DNA of 64,000 nt from Alkalimarinus sediminis (GTDB lineage: Bacteria; Pseudomonadota; Gammaproteobacteria; Pseudomonadales; Oleiphilaceae): assembly GCF_026427595.1 (NCBI RefSeq), contig NZ_CP101527.1, forward strand, positions 2,513,501 to 2,577,500, given 5' to 3'. This document shows positions 35,869 to 45,052 of the stretch, one piece after another (position 1 is the stretch's first letter; every line of letters begins with the position of its first letter). The notes under the pieces were generated by a model. It was not told where the DNA came from. It made no database searches and was given only the letters and a program-made list of their open reading frames with translations. The translations under genes and the position numbers were made by a program.

Positions 35869-35916
35869 TCTGATTGTCTAAACTCAACGACTATGTAGCC
35901 ATCCTGGCCTATTAGT

Positions 35917-36660
35917 TTAATTAGCGCCTACTGTATCACTCTCAGCTGGAGAGTGGCTGACGACATATTGTTTACCTACTGCTTGCTTAAGAGCTGTAAC
36001 TTGTTGTTCAATCCATTGATCAATGGATGTAGTCAGTTTATTAACTGAAACCGCCTCCCACTCATTTTCAAGCCGCTCATGTCCAACCATGCCAACCATG
36101 GTTTTTGCAACCACCTGCTCACTTTCTACATCCTCGAACTCAGCTTCCACAAACAACAGAATATCTTCATCTCTAATGCCTATGAGCTTAGTCACCCCAG
36201 TAAAGGCCATAGCAGTAGGCCAGTATTCATAAAATCGCAGTGGCTCATCTCGGGTTTCTATCCCGGTTATGGCTACTTTTGCTCGCAATGTTCGCTCATC
36301 AGCCTGAAGGGAGACCTGATAATACTCTTGCAATTTACGAGTGAGTGCCTCTGACATATAGGACCGAATGGCACTCATGGTATCAGGTGTTATTTGTAGG
36401 TTATGTTGAATGGCTGAATCTAGCTTAATGGGGTCTACGATCATGGTCTTATAAGACCTAAGATTCGCACCAGGCGCAATCCATGCTTTTGAGGCAATAA
36501 ACTCACGCTCCTCCACTTCAACACTGTTCAGAGGTTGATAATCATTCATAAACCCTGAATAGGGTCTATCAACATCAGGAGCCTTAGGTTGAAACATACC
36601 ACACGCAGTGGTGGTCGATATCACACCGATAGCGAGTGGTAGTTTAATAAGGTTAAACAT
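35917..36660 (-). CDS. DUF3313-like putative lipoprotein
   Basis: A 247-residue protein with an N-terminal export signal MFNLIKLPLAIGVISTTTAC; Cys20 with preceding T-T-A is a weak lipobox. The mature part starts GMFQPKAPDVDRPYSGFMNDY, similar to DUF3313 lipoproteins (SGFLxDYS... then a TxxVDPI-like strand: KTMIVDPIKLD). AKVAITGIETRD, LRFYEYWPTAMAFTG and a GMVGHERLENEW segment complete the fold. Its function in the outer membrane is unknown. No operon partners: the helicase gene on the same strand is separated by 142 bp. Confidence 0.75.
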   Translation of the reverse strand: MFNLIKLPLAIGVISTTTACGMFQPKAPDVDRPYSGFMNDYQPLNSVEVEEREFIASKAWIAPGANLRSYKTMIVDPIKLDSAIQHNLQITPDTMSAIRSYMSEALTRKLQEYYQVSLQADERTLRAKVAITGIETRDEPLRFYEYWPTAMAFTGVTKLIGIRDEDILLFVEAEFEDVESEQVVAKTMVGMVGHERLENEWEAVSVNKLTTSIDQWIEQQVTALKQAVGKQYVVSHSPAESDTVGAN

Positions 36661-36802
36661 CTCTGATTCCTTATGATTTTTATTATTAGCATTGGAGCCT
36701 TAAGGTGTTAGGTTAATATAGTAGAAGAACATGTAGCCTAACTCTGAGACGCAACGCGCTTTTCACAACATCAGCCTCTATGTTGGCATTAAAAAGTAAC
36801 AT

Positions 36803-38056
36803 TTAACCACGGCGATTAGCAGTTCTCTTGCCAAACGCCCTCTGTTTAGAGCGGCGCTTTTGCGCTGTCCGAGTATTCTTGCGCGACACAGGCTGCTCTT
36901 TAGTTAAGTCGGGTTCGTAGCCGGGTAACCACTGCTGCGGCAATCGAGCATCTAAAATTGCCTCTATCTCTTCTAGTAACCAATTTTCATCCGGACTTAA
37001 CAAAGAGATAGCCAAGCCAGAAGCGCCTGCTCTACCTGTACGCCCTATTCGATGAATATAGTCCTCAGGAATAAATGGCAACTCATAGTTAATAACGTAG
37101 CCTAATTGCTCGATATCCAACCCTCTAGCCGCTACATCAGTTGCAACTAAAGCACGAATCTTGCCTTGTTTAAATTCCCCCAATACACGGTCACGAGCAC
37201 CTTGGGACTTATCACCATGAATCGATTGGGTCTTAATACCATCCTTACACATCTCTCGGGCCAACTCATCTGCCCCCTGCTTCGTCCGTGTAAAAATCAA
37301 TACTTGATGCCAATTTTTTGAACCTATAAGGTACGAAGTTAGCTCTCGCTTACGATCAGTATCAACCTCATACACTATTTGCTCCACCTGAGTAGCCGCA
37401 GTGTTGCGACTATCCACCTCAATCAGTTTTGGGGATTTAAGCAGCGTCTTACTCAAATCAAAAATTGCCTGGTCGAAAGTGGCAGAAAAGAGAAGTGTCT
37501 GCCGAGATGACGGTATATGTTTCAAGATTCGATTAATCTCATCACTGAACCCCATATCCAGCATGCGGTCAGCTTCATCAAACACTAGAACCTGCAACTG
37601 ATCTAGCTTGACGACCCCTTTGAACATGAGGTCAAGCAGCCGCCCTGGTGTTGCTACCAATATATCTGCGCCCTGTTTCAACGACTTAATTTGAGGGTTT
37701 AGACTAGCACCCCCATAAGCGATTTTGGTTTGCAGGTTAATGTTGCTGCCATACTCCAAAAAGCTAGTATGAACCTGCTGAGCGAGCTCTCGGGTAGGCG
37801 TTAAAATCAGTGCCTTAATAGTGCGAAAGCTATCTACCTGAGAACCTTCGCTCGGAGCTGACTTACTAAGAGTGTGGAGAATAGGTAGCGCAAAAGCTGC
37901 AGTTTTACCCGTACCTGTTTGGGCTCCAGCCATAACATCCTGCTGAGTTAAAATCGCAGGAATAGCACCTATCTGAATAGGGGTAGGCGTTTGGTAACCA
38001 AGGGCCGAGACTGCCGCCACCAACTGCTCGTTGAGACCTAAAGAAGAGAAATCCAT
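36803..38056 (-). CDS. DEAD-box ATP-dependent RNA helicase, RhlE type (second copy)
   Basis: A 417-residue protein with MDFSSLGLNEQLVAAVSALGY and the motif set [49 protein letters not shown] and HRIGRTGR. A short basic tail (KNTRTAQKRRSKQRAFGKR) probably binds RNA. It is clearly homologous to the helicase at 9974-11248 but diverged, so the two are old paralogues and not a recent duplication. Likely roles are ribosome assembly and RNA decay in the cold. Confidence 0.93.
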   Translation of the reverse strand: MDFSSLGLNEQLVAAVSALGYQTPTPIQIGAIPAILTQQDVMAGAQTGTGKTAAFALPILHTLSKSAPSEGSQVDSFRTIKALILTPTRELAQQVHTSFLEYGSNINLQTKIAYGGASLNPQIKSLKQGADILVATPGRLLDLMFKGVVKLDQLQVLVFDEADRMLDMGFSDEINRILKHIPSSRQTLLFSATFDQAIFDLSKTLLKSPKLIEVDSRNTAATQVEQIVYEVDTDRKRELTSYLIGSKNWHQVLIFTRTKQGADELAREMCKDGIKTQSIHGDKSQGARDRVLGEFKQGKIRALVATDVAARGLDIEQLGYVINYELPFIPEDYIHRIGRTGRAGASGLAISLLSPDENWLLEEIEAILDARLPQQWLPGYEPDLTKEQPVSRKNTRTAQKRRSKQRAFGKRTANRRG

Positions 38057-38146
38057 AACACGCTGCTCACAATTTATATTGTGCGCAGTGTATCAGAATT
38101 GCTTTAAGACAGAGACCTCACTCTCATAGAAAAGAGTATCAATAGA

Positions 38147-38620
38147 TTAGTTAATACCTAACAGTTTAACTTCAAATATCAGCACCGACCCCGGTGCTAT
38201 CGGCCCAGCACCACGATCTCCATAAGCCAGGTCACTAGGGATATAAAAGCGCGTTTTCTCACCTTCAACCATTAACTGCAACCCTTCAGTCCAACCTTTT
38301 ATGACTTGATTCAGACTAAAATCAATAGGTTGTCCCCGTGCAACTGAACTATCAAACACAGAGCCATCAATGAGCGTACCATGATAGTGAACCTTTACGC
38401 GGTCGCTGCCTTTTGGGCTAACCGAACCTGTTCCTTCTGTTAACACTTCATATTGCAAACCAGAAGCCGTGGTCTTAACACCTTCTTTACTAGCGTTTTC
38501 AGCCAAAAAACGCTCACCCTCTACTTTATTTTCAGCTGCCAGTTTTTTGTTTGTAAACGACCTTCGAACAAGAAAAGCAGCTATTAGCGTGACAACAATG
38601 GCAATAACAATTTGAGTCAA
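38147..38620 (-). CDS. FKBP-type peptidyl-prolyl cis-trans isomerase, membrane-anchored
   Basis: A 157-residue protein. Residues 1-20 form one membrane anchor (IVIAIVVTLIAAFLVRRSF), so the FKBP domain (about 50-157) probably faces the periplasm. GSDRVKVHYHGTLIDGSVFDSS, QVIKGWTEGLQLM and IPSDLAYGDRGAGPIAPGSVLIFEVKLL are the core FKBP motifs with the active-site Tyr, Phe, Trp and Asp in place. It follows the DUF1439-like gene by 33 bp on the same strand. Confidence 0.93.
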   Translation of the reverse strand: MTQIVIAIVVTLIAAFLVRRSFTNKKLAAENKVEGERFLAENASKEGVKTTASGLQYEVLTEGTGSVSPKGSDRVKVHYHGTLIDGSVFDSSVARGQPIDFSLNQVIKGWTEGLQLMVEGEKTRFYIPSDLAYGDRGAGPIAPGSVLIFEVKLLGIN

Positions 38621-38653
38621 AACAATCTCCTAGAATAAGTCTTTATCTCTTGC

Positions 38654-39202
38654 CTAAAATATAACTTCAATACCCGCTTGCTTGACTTTTATATCACTCA
38701 ATACGGGGGTAAAGGCACTACCTGTAAGCTGTTTTATATCGAGCAACACAATTACAGGTAAATCCTGCCCTACCAACTGCGAAACCTGTTTCACTAAATC
38801 TTTGTTTGCCTCGGGCGACGCACCATCCCAATCTAAACTCGCTATTTTCGGTTTTACTAAATGCAATTGCTGAGCTTTGTTATCGAAGCGAATACCACCC
38901 TTAATCAAGGTTTTAGCCTTCGCGGTTTTACCGCTCGTCATATCTTTTAGTGCAATATTCAGCGTAATACCAATTTGCTGAGACGACTCATAAAAATGAG
39001 GCTTAGGGTCAGATAACGTAACATGACTCTCTCCCATTCGAGTTTCATAAGGAAACGTCAGCCCCAACACAGTATTTAGTTGCGATTCGCCAATCATAAA
39101 ACTAAATGCCCAAGCGCCAACCGAGAGAACCGACACTAATAGAGCAACCGTTATTTTTGAACCCTGCAACACCGTAATTCCCTTCAAGCCCATAACATAC
39201 AT
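38654..39202 (-). CDS. DUF1439-like (YceB-type) envelope protein
   Basis: A 182-residue protein (ATG 39202; an internal ATG at 39193 has AGGA at a better distance). An N-terminal hydrophobic segment (VALLVSVLSVGAWAFSFMIG, about 18-38) serves as signal or anchor; there is no lipobox. The mature pattern, GESQLNTVLGLTFPYETRMG, HVTLSDPKPHF, and LHLVKPKIASLDWDG, resembles the DUF1439 family of E. coli YceB, a predicted lipid-binding tubular fold of unknown role. Probable two-gene unit with the FKBP gene. Confidence 0.65.
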   Translation of the reverse strand: MYVMGLKGITVLQGSKITVALLVSVLSVGAWAFSFMIGESQLNTVLGLTFPYETRMGESHVTLSDPKPHFYESSQQIGITLNIALKDMTSGKTAKAKTLIKGGIRFDNKAQQLHLVKPKIASLDWDGASPEANKDLVKQVSQLVGQDLPVIVLLDIKQLTGSAFTPVLSDIKVKQAGIEVIF

Positions 39203-39277
39203 CCTGTGTCAATAAATCAATCAACAGCTATTCTAACTATATGCTGTCATTAGTCTATCTATTACGAGGGAAATGCA

Positions 39278-39673
39278 ATGGAATACTTCAATGTAAGACA
39301 TCCAGCACCAAAAGGCATAGTGAAGCACTCATCAATACAATGGCTAGGCGATCGCTTTCCAGGTGACGAAGAGCAAGTGATGCAAGCGCTAAAAAACGAC
39401 TTCGACATTAGCCTCATATCAAAAACGCCTGCCGACGGAAGTTATCGCATCGCTGTTTACTCTGCTAGTTACAGAGCAATAAACAAAAAAACAGGCATTG
39501 AACTCCAGATTACTACACGTTGGTTTGATGAATTTAATGGTTTTATCTTCAAGATCGATTGCGAAGAACAGAATGATGAGAAGTTCAAAATATTTGTCCA
39601 GGCACTAACAGACAGTGGGAATTTTGAACAAATGACAATAGAAGAGTACTCAGAAAAACACCCTGAATGGTAG
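39278..39673 (+). CDS. Hypothetical protein
   Basis: A 131-residue soluble, slightly acidic protein without signal or membrane segments; I do not recognise a family. GAGGG eight bases before the ATG supports the start. Notable segments are a central RWFDEFNGFIFKIDCEEQND strand pair and an acidic C-terminus ending EKHPEW. It stands alone between an envelope gene on the other strand and a nitroreductase gene 98 bp downstream. Confidence 0.65.
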   Translation: MEYFNVRHPAPKGIVKHSSIQWLGDRFPGDEEQVMQALKNDFDISLISKTPADGSYRIAVYSASYRAINKKTGIELQITTRWFDEFNGFIFKIDCEEQNDEKFKIFVQALTDSGNFEQMTIEEYSEKHPEW

Positions 39674-39770
39674 TCAATCGCATTTTCTGAGGTGACACTA
39701 ACCGTGGTTTAGCGCTAGTATTTAATGACTAGCAAGCACCAGAGACAACATTATTATTTGGAACCCACAT

Positions 39771-40490
39771 ATGGATTTTACGGAAGTACTAAAAAGCCGC
39801 CGAAGCATTAGAGCATTTTCAGATAAGCCCGTGAGTCAGGCGATTTTAGATGAAATTCTCCTAGAGGCATTAGAATCACCCTCCAGTTCAAATACGCAGC
39901 CCTACAAATTAGCGGTTGCAACTGGTGACGTCTGCAAACAATTAGGCAGCGAACTGTTATCGAAGTATCACGAATCAAATAAAATCCAGAAGCAGCCACT
40001 GCCGCTGAAAATTATTTCAGCCATCACCAGCGATGCGCTCCCCGATAGTGATTATAAGCCGATGCTAGGTAAGTACCCGCCTGTATTTCAAGAACGCCGT
40101 GTAGCAACAGGCATGGGGCTCTATGAGACGCTTGGCATAGCAAGAAAGGACAAGAAAGCCCGTGATGAACAGATGGCTCAAAACTTCACTTTCTTTGGTG
40201 CGCCAGTCGCAATATTTGTATTTATTCACCCGGGTATGCAGCATACCGCGCTGCTTGATGCGGGTATTCTAATGCAATCTCTAATGCTCTCAGCTACCAG
40301 TAAAGGGTTAGGCACCTGTGCACAAGGCGCATTAGGCATATGGCGCTCTCCGATTGATAAGCACTTTAATGTGCCTAAAGACTACAAGCTTGTATGCGGT
40401 TTAGCCTTGGGTTACCCCGAAGACAATAAGGTTAATAGCTATAAACCTAAGAAAATAGATCTAAACGAATTACTAATCCCGACAAAATAG
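39771..40490 (+). CDS. Nitroreductase-family protein
   Basis: A 239-residue FMN enzyme. FTEVLKSRRSIRAFSDKPVS with the Arg-Ser-Ile/Arg FMN-phosphate motif, SPSSSNTQPYKLAV (second FMN contact), DAGILMQSLMLSATSKGLGTCAQG (dimer/FMN helix) and VCGLALGYPED mark the family. GGAA lies nine bases before the ATG. Members reduce nitroaromatics, quinones or flavins with NAD(P)H; the true substrate is unknown. It stands 71 bp upstream of trmA on the same strand. Confidence 0.9.
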   Translation: MDFTEVLKSRRSIRAFSDKPVSQAILDEILLEALESPSSSNTQPYKLAVATGDVCKQLGSELLSKYHESNKIQKQPLPLKIISAITSDALPDSDYKPMLGKYPPVFQERRVATGMGLYETLGIARKDKKARDEQMAQNFTFFGAPVAIFVFIHPGMQHTALLDAGILMQSLMLSATSKGLGTCAQGALGIWRSPIDKHFNVPKDYKLVCGLALGYPEDNKVNSYKPKKIDLNELLIPTK

Positions 40491-40561
40491 TGCGGTTGGA
40501 TAGAGTAAATTGGCGTATAATTGCACGCTTATTTACTCTACTTTTTGTAAGCGCCTGCTAA

Positions 40562-41662
40562 ATGAATACTATCGATACTAGCCAATACCCTGCACTCCTT
40601 GCCAGCAAAACCGATCAAATTAAACAGAAGTTCGCTGAGTTTAACGCTCCTGAGCTAGAGGTGTTTGCCAGCAAACCTAGCCATTTTCGTTTACGTGCTG
40701 AGTTTAGAATTTGGCATACCGATGAACGTTGCCACTATGCAATGACCGAAAAAGGCAACAATAAAAACATCTATGAGGTGGTAGACTTCCCAATAGCGTC
40801 TGAGCTGATTAACACACTCATGCCCGCTCTACTCACTGAAATAAACAGTACACCTGCACTCAAGCATCGCTTGTTTCAAGCGGAGTTTTTAACCACTCTA
40901 AGCGGCGACGCACTCATTACACTCATCTATCACCGGCAACTAGATGATGAATGGAAGGCGCTAGCACTGGCACTGCAAGAAAAGCTCGGCGTTTCAATCA
41001 TCGGGCGAGCCAGAAAGCAAAAAGTTGTTTTAGATAGAGACTATGTAATTGAAGAGTTAGCCGTTAACAACCAAAAATATAAGTACAAACAGATAGAAGG
41101 CGGTTTCACTCAGCCTAACGGCGAGATGAACCAGACAATGCTGACATGGGCGCAGTCATGCTCAGAATTAGTCGCCCCTAATAAAGATACCGATCTAGTA
41201 GAGCTCTATTGCGGAAACGGCAATTTTTCAGTCGCCTTAGCGGGCCATTACCGCAAAATACTAGCAACAGAGATATCAAAAACATCCGTCAACGCAGCTC
41301 AGTACAATATTCAAGAAAACAACATCGACAACCTAATCATTGCGCGGTTATCAAGCGAAGAGTTTGTAGAAGCACTTCAGGGTCAGCGGGAGTTTCGTCG
41401 CCTTAAAGACATAGAGCTTTCAGAATATCAATTCGATACCGTTCTGGTTGACCCCCCAAGAGCGGGGCTAGATGATGAATCGGTAAAACAGGTTCAGCAA
41501 TATCGCAATATCATATACATATCGTGCAACCCTGAGACCTTATGCAACAATCTGCAAACACTCGCAAAGACCCACGATATTAAGCGCTTTGCTCTGTTTG
41601 ATCAGTTTCCTTACACAGACCACGTCGAGTGTGGAGTGTTGCTAACAAGAAAGACAGGATAA
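40562..41662 (+). CDS. trmA: tRNA (uracil(54)-C5)-methyltransferase
   Basis: A 366-residue protein identical in length to E. coli TrmA. KPSHFRLRAEFRIWHTDERCHYAM is a TrmA hallmark; VELYCGNGNFSVALA binds S-adenosylmethionine, VDPPRAGLDDESV and ISCNPETLCNNL carry the catalytic cysteine, and HVECGVLL closes the site. It makes ribothymidine at position 54 of tRNAs. It converges on the fatty acyl-CoA reductase gene, with a REP-like palindrome between. Confidence 0.96.
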   Translation: MNTIDTSQYPALLASKTDQIKQKFAEFNAPELEVFASKPSHFRLRAEFRIWHTDERCHYAMTEKGNNKNIYEVVDFPIASELINTLMPALLTEINSTPALKHRLFQAEFLTTLSGDALITLIYHRQLDDEWKALALALQEKLGVSIIGRARKQKVVLDRDYVIEELAVNNQKYKYKQIEGGFTQPNGEMNQTMLTWAQSCSELVAPNKDTDLVELYCGNGNFSVALAGHYRKILATEISKTSVNAAQYNIQENNIDNLIIARLSSEEFVEALQGQREFRRLKDIELSEYQFDTVLVDPPRAGLDDESVKQVQQYRNIIYISCNPETLCNNLQTLAKTHDIKRFALFDQFPYTDHVECGVLLTRKTG

Positions 41663-41714
41663 AACCATACCATCATCCCAACCTCTTTACTTTCATGCCT
41701 GCAACCCACACATA

Positions 41715-41736
41715 CATTCCCGCCTTCGCGGGAATG
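41715..41736. repeat. REP-like palindrome between convergent genes
   Basis: CATTCCCGC and GCGGGAATG pair perfectly around a CTTC loop. It is the reverse-orientation relative of the element at 24384-24409 (loop GAAG; consensus CATYCCCGCGAAGGCGGG). It probably also serves as a bidirectional mRNA 3' end for trmA and the reductase gene. Confidence 0.8.
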
Positions 41737-41762
41737 GCATTACACCCCTACCACTACAAACC

Positions 41763-43310
41763 TTATGCAGCCTTATCAATCTTTTTTTTCGCTTGCTCAC
41801 GTCGCATCTGTATAACCTTACGATCTTCCAAGGCATACTTTTGAAGACCTGCGAAATGCACATCACGAATATAGTGCTTCCAATCAATTAAACCGGCATC
41901 AACCGGAAATATCGCCCTATCGGCTTCACCAAACTCTTCGACCAATGACATCATCTTATGGTTATTAAATACCACATTCATGTCGCCATAAAATGCGTAG
42001 ATCTTTGATAACGCTTTAACCACTTCCAGGTTCTCTATAGTTTTACTTGAAGGTTTCAATCCAATCAGTTTTTTAAACTTGTAGAACGCATTTGCTTGTA
42101 AAGCAACTAGGCCGATAGCAGCCTGAAAGACCGATTTATTCAATACATTAAATGGCTTTTCTGGTTTGGCATAAAATAGTCGATCATATTTCTGGTAATT
42201 ACTCGTGCCCTCTTCAACCACATAGTCAATCAATCGTTGAACAGTAATAGGGTTTGCATCTCCGCTACAGCATTGATAAATGCGGTTAGAGCCAGGGTCT
42301 TTGATCGACTTAGCAGCACTATACAGGATACTGTTTGATACAAAGTCCGCCGGAATAATATCCATCAGGCTATCTTTGCGACCAGGGAAGAAACTGACTT
42401 TCTGTCGAGCATAAGCCATGATCATAGCGTCTGCGACCTTAACACCTTCAATCCACCCCCCTACTGGGTCTAGATAGGTACTCTCGATAATAGAAGGTCG
42501 AAGAATGGTCAGGGTTTTGCCTTTAAAACGATGAAGCAGTACTTGCTCAGCCATCCATTTTGTAAATGTGTATACATCGTTCCAACCATATAGGTTAGCC
42601 GTACTAGCGCCTAACTCAGTCAACTCTTCTGCTAGCTTGGTTTTATCTTTATTAGCCTGTTTAGTTTGCTCAATGGCTTTTTGAAATTCAGGTATTAACG
42701 ACTCAACATCATAATAGCCATCACTATGCTGTTCGATAGATTTGCCTGTGGGACCAACAATATTCTCACCCATTTGGCCTTCGTTGTAGCCATTAACATA
42801 GCAAGTAGACACATGAACTAATGGAATATTACCTGCAATCTCGGAAAAATTAACAAGGTTAAACAAGCTCAGTGTATTTATGGCCAACGCTTGATCCAGA
42901 GGTTCTCTAAAGTTAACACTTGCGGCAGAGTTGATAATAATATCAACCTGTTGAGACAGCTCATTCCACTCAGCCGAGTTTAGGCCAAAGTTATCTTCAG
43001 TAATCTCACCGGTAATGCAGAAAACCTTTTCACTCAATATATTGTCTAGCGCATTAGCGTCTTTTTCGCGCAGCGAATCAAAAATGGATGCTGATGCAAT
43101 TTCATGCTTAAAGCGCTCATCTGCGGTAGGGTATTTTTTATTACCTCGAATCAACAAGGTAATACGAGCAACATCAGGCACTTCACGTATAATTTTTTCA
43201 AGTAATACCTTACCTAAAAAGCCAGTACACCCCGTTATTAGAAGTCGTTTATTGGCAAGTTGCTGTTTGATAATTGAACTGTTTTTATTATTCATATTGC
43301 GATAAACCAT
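41763..43310 (-). CDS. Alcohol-forming fatty acyl-CoA reductase (Marinobacter type)
   Basis: A 515-residue protein. RLLITGCTGFLGKVLLEKII is the NADPH Rossmann motif of an extended SDR; INSAASVNFREPLDQALAIN, VSTCYVNG and YGWNDVYTFTKWMAEQ carry the catalytic Tyr-x-x-x-Lys equivalent (YTFTK), and LTILRPSIIES, GGWIEGVKVADAMI and IYQCCSGDANPI follow exactly as in the Marinobacter reductase that turns acyl-CoA or acyl-ACP directly into fatty alcohol. The C-terminal 120 residues are the FAR_C (sterile) domain with FPVDAGLIDWKHYIRDVHFAGL. The product feeds wax-ester synthesis. An ATG five codons downstream is an alternative start. Divergent from the acyltransferase-like gene. Confidence 0.9.
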   Translation of the reverse strand: MVYRNMNNKNSSIIKQQLANKRLLITGCTGFLGKVLLEKIIREVPDVARITLLIRGNKKYPTADERFKHEIASASIFDSLREKDANALDNILSEKVFCITGEITEDNFGLNSAEWNELSQQVDIIINSAASVNFREPLDQALAINTLSLFNLVNFSEIAGNIPLVHVSTCYVNGYNEGQMGENIVGPTGKSIEQHSDGYYDVESLIPEFQKAIEQTKQANKDKTKLAEELTELGASTANLYGWNDVYTFTKWMAEQVLLHRFKGKTLTILRPSIIESTYLDPVGGWIEGVKVADAMIMAYARQKVSFFPGRKDSLMDIIPADFVSNSILYSAAKSIKDPGSNRIYQCCSGDANPITVQRLIDYVVEEGTSNYQKYDRLFYAKPEKPFNVLNKSVFQAAIGLVALQANAFYKFKKLIGLKPSSKTIENLEVVKALSKIYAFYGDMNVVFNNHKMMSLVEEFGEADRAIFPVDAGLIDWKHYIRDVHFAGLQKYALEDRKVIQMRREQAKKKIDKAA

Positions 43311-43586
43311 CTGGTAGCGGAATTCACATCAGCAGCGAAGTAGTCGCTTCTGACATCTCGACTGACAATGCTCCATGCTAACAGGTTTGGCAATTTTGGC
43401 CGTGACACACTACTCATTACTTTTTATGACACCTTTGATTCATTTTTGATCTGCCTGAACGGTTAAATGAACCATGCCGTCAAACGAGCACCATAAAAGG
43501 CCCCCGTTCAAATTGCCGGCACAACTTAAATCAAGTAAAGTTCGCGACCTTAAATAATGATGTAAATATGGGTTATAAAAACTGAC

Positions 43587-44360
43587 ATGAGAAGCATAAA
43601 AGATTTTTCAATTGCTGCTGGCGCAATGACCAAAATGCTAGCAAAAAAAATATCCTTCCATCCCGCTTCAGATGATATGGCAGAGATCTTAGTTAAATAC
43701 CCAAAACTAGTTGTCGCGCTGAATCATGGCCCCATGCTTGGCCCACTAGCCAGCACCATCACCATTAATAAACTCTATAAGGAAAACGGCGGCGCAGATC
43801 GAATCCCGCTCGTCATTATGTGGCGTCTGTTTTATCAAATTCCCCTCTATAAATACGCTATGCAGTACATGACTCAGGTCGATAGAGGGCTGAACTTTGA
43901 TGAGTTTTTGCAAAAAATGGAGAATGAAGGCTTTACCGACCTACTTGTTAAGCCTGAAGGTGAAAACTGCAATTACGGCAATGGGCTGGATATACAGCCA
44001 TTCTTGAGCCCTCGATTCATCGAGTTCTCACTGCGACTGAATACCCCTATTTTAGTTGTAGTACATCAAGGCTCTGAAAATTGGGCGAAGATGATCCCTG
44101 TTAGTAAACATCTAGACCCTATTCTAAAGTATTTACCGAAAAAGAGTTTTGATCGTTTGAAAGAGACCCGCACATTCAGTGCACCGCTCTTTACAAGTCG
44201 ACTAAACAACCTGAAGGTCATGTATAAGCTATATCAGCCCACTATTACGTTTGACGACTTGGGGGATGACTTAACTCAACGCAAGCAACTTCTAAGCGCA
44301 GAAGCAGACAAAGTTCGAACATTAATGCAATCAATGGTTGATGAGTTAAAAAACGCTTAG
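43587..44360 (+). CDS. Divergent PlsC-like acyltransferase
   Basis: A 257-residue protein. LVVALNHGPMLGPLAS occupies the place of the NHX4D catalytic motif, but the aspartate position is Gly; LLVKPEGENCNYG stands where the EGTR block is expected, and LNTPILVVVHQGSENW matches the later strand of lysophospholipid acyltransferases. No clear membrane helix. The family is therefore likely but activity is uncertain. It is divergent from the fatty acyl-CoA reductase across 276 bp, suggesting a joint role in lipid storage or membrane supply. No good ribosome-binding site is seen. Confidence 0.65.
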   Translation: MRSIKDFSIAAGAMTKMLAKKISFHPASDDMAEILVKYPKLVVALNHGPMLGPLASTITINKLYKENGGADRIPLVIMWRLFYQIPLYKYAMQYMTQVDRGLNFDEFLQKMENEGFTDLLVKPEGENCNYGNGLDIQPFLSPRFIEFSLRLNTPILVVVHQGSENWAKMIPVSKHLDPILKYLPKKSFDRLKETRTFSAPLFTSRLNNLKVMYKLYQPTITFDDLGDDLTQRKQLLSAEADKVRTLMQSMVDELKNA

Positions 44361-44489
44361 CACAGCTCTACTTAGCAGCGATTCAAGCTATTTACTGATA
44401 TAAATTACCTGTCAATATACGTCTGTAGCGCAGAAAATAACTAAAATACGCCCTACGGACGATGTCACTACGCCCCCCTCCTCCTTACT

Positions 44490-44642
44490 ATACACTCATC
44501 GCTTTAAAAGAGTGACGCGACTTAAACCTTCAGGCCGTTTATGTCGATTTATTCTAGCGTTCCTATCGGGGCAACCCTACATATTAGCCCTATCATATAG
44601 CGGTACATGATTAACTTTCGGCGTCATGTACCGCTTTTTTTT
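44490..44642 (+). ncRNA. Possible small RNA or long 3' UTR ending in a terminator
   Basis: The 328-bp gap 44361-44689 holds no gene. A weak -10-like TACTATAC lies near 44486-44493, and the segment from there ends in the strong terminator at 44599-44642. It might be an independent sRNA of about 140 nt or the tail of the acyltransferase message. There is no family match I can name. Confidence 0.2.
44599..44642 (+). terminator. Strong Rho-independent terminator
   Basis: A perfect 12-bp stem AGCGGTACATGA / TCATGTACCGCT (44599-44610 and 44624-44635), 13-nt loop, followed by eight T residues. Confidence 0.93.
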
Positions 44643-44689
44643 GTCTACAATTCGCCTCCTACTCAACACCATAGGTTAGCCCATTCAAG

Positions 44690-45052
44690 CTAGTGTAAGC
44701 GTGTTGATTGCTGAGCAATTCGCTCAGTCCAGTTTCCGCCATGCTCTCGCTCACAAGCTTCTTCGGTATCAAAGCGCACCTGCTTCTGCACATGCTTAAA
44801 TTTTACCCCGACCTTTAATAAGCTACCTTGAATCAGCTTGCGAAAATAAACGTCTAGCGCTTGGTCATAAAAATTATCGAGAGACTCATCGGTATCAAAC
44901 ACGCAAGTCACAAGAAGGCTTCCGGGAAAGCAGTCATATTTAGCCGTATGGGTGAGCCATTTAAACCCTTCTACCTGCTCTAGAGCTGTATCACATGCAA
45001 TAGTCAGCGCTTTTCTAACATTGTTATCTATTTTTTTATCTGTTCTTCGCAT
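44690..45052 (-). CDS. Hypothetical protein
   Basis: A 120-residue basic, soluble protein (MRRTDKKIDNNVRKALTIACDTALEQV). The segment GFKWLTHTAKYDCFPGSLLVTCVFDTDESL recurs, as far as I recall, in short conserved gammaproteobacterial proteins of unknown role, but no domain can be assigned. The C-terminus (EHGGNWTERIAQQ) is hydrophilic. Isolated on the minus strand; upstream lies a gap with two DnaA boxes. Confidence 0.6.
   Translation of the reverse strand: MRRTDKKIDNNVRKALTIACDTALEQVEGFKWLTHTAKYDCFPGSLLVTCVFDTDESLDNFYDQALDVYFRKLIQGSLLKVGVKFKHVQKQVRFDTEEACEREHGGNWTERIAQQSTRLH

Noticed and set aside
36803-38056. Recent duplication of the 9974-11248 helicase
   Set aside because: The two proteins differ throughout and in their tails; they share family motifs only.
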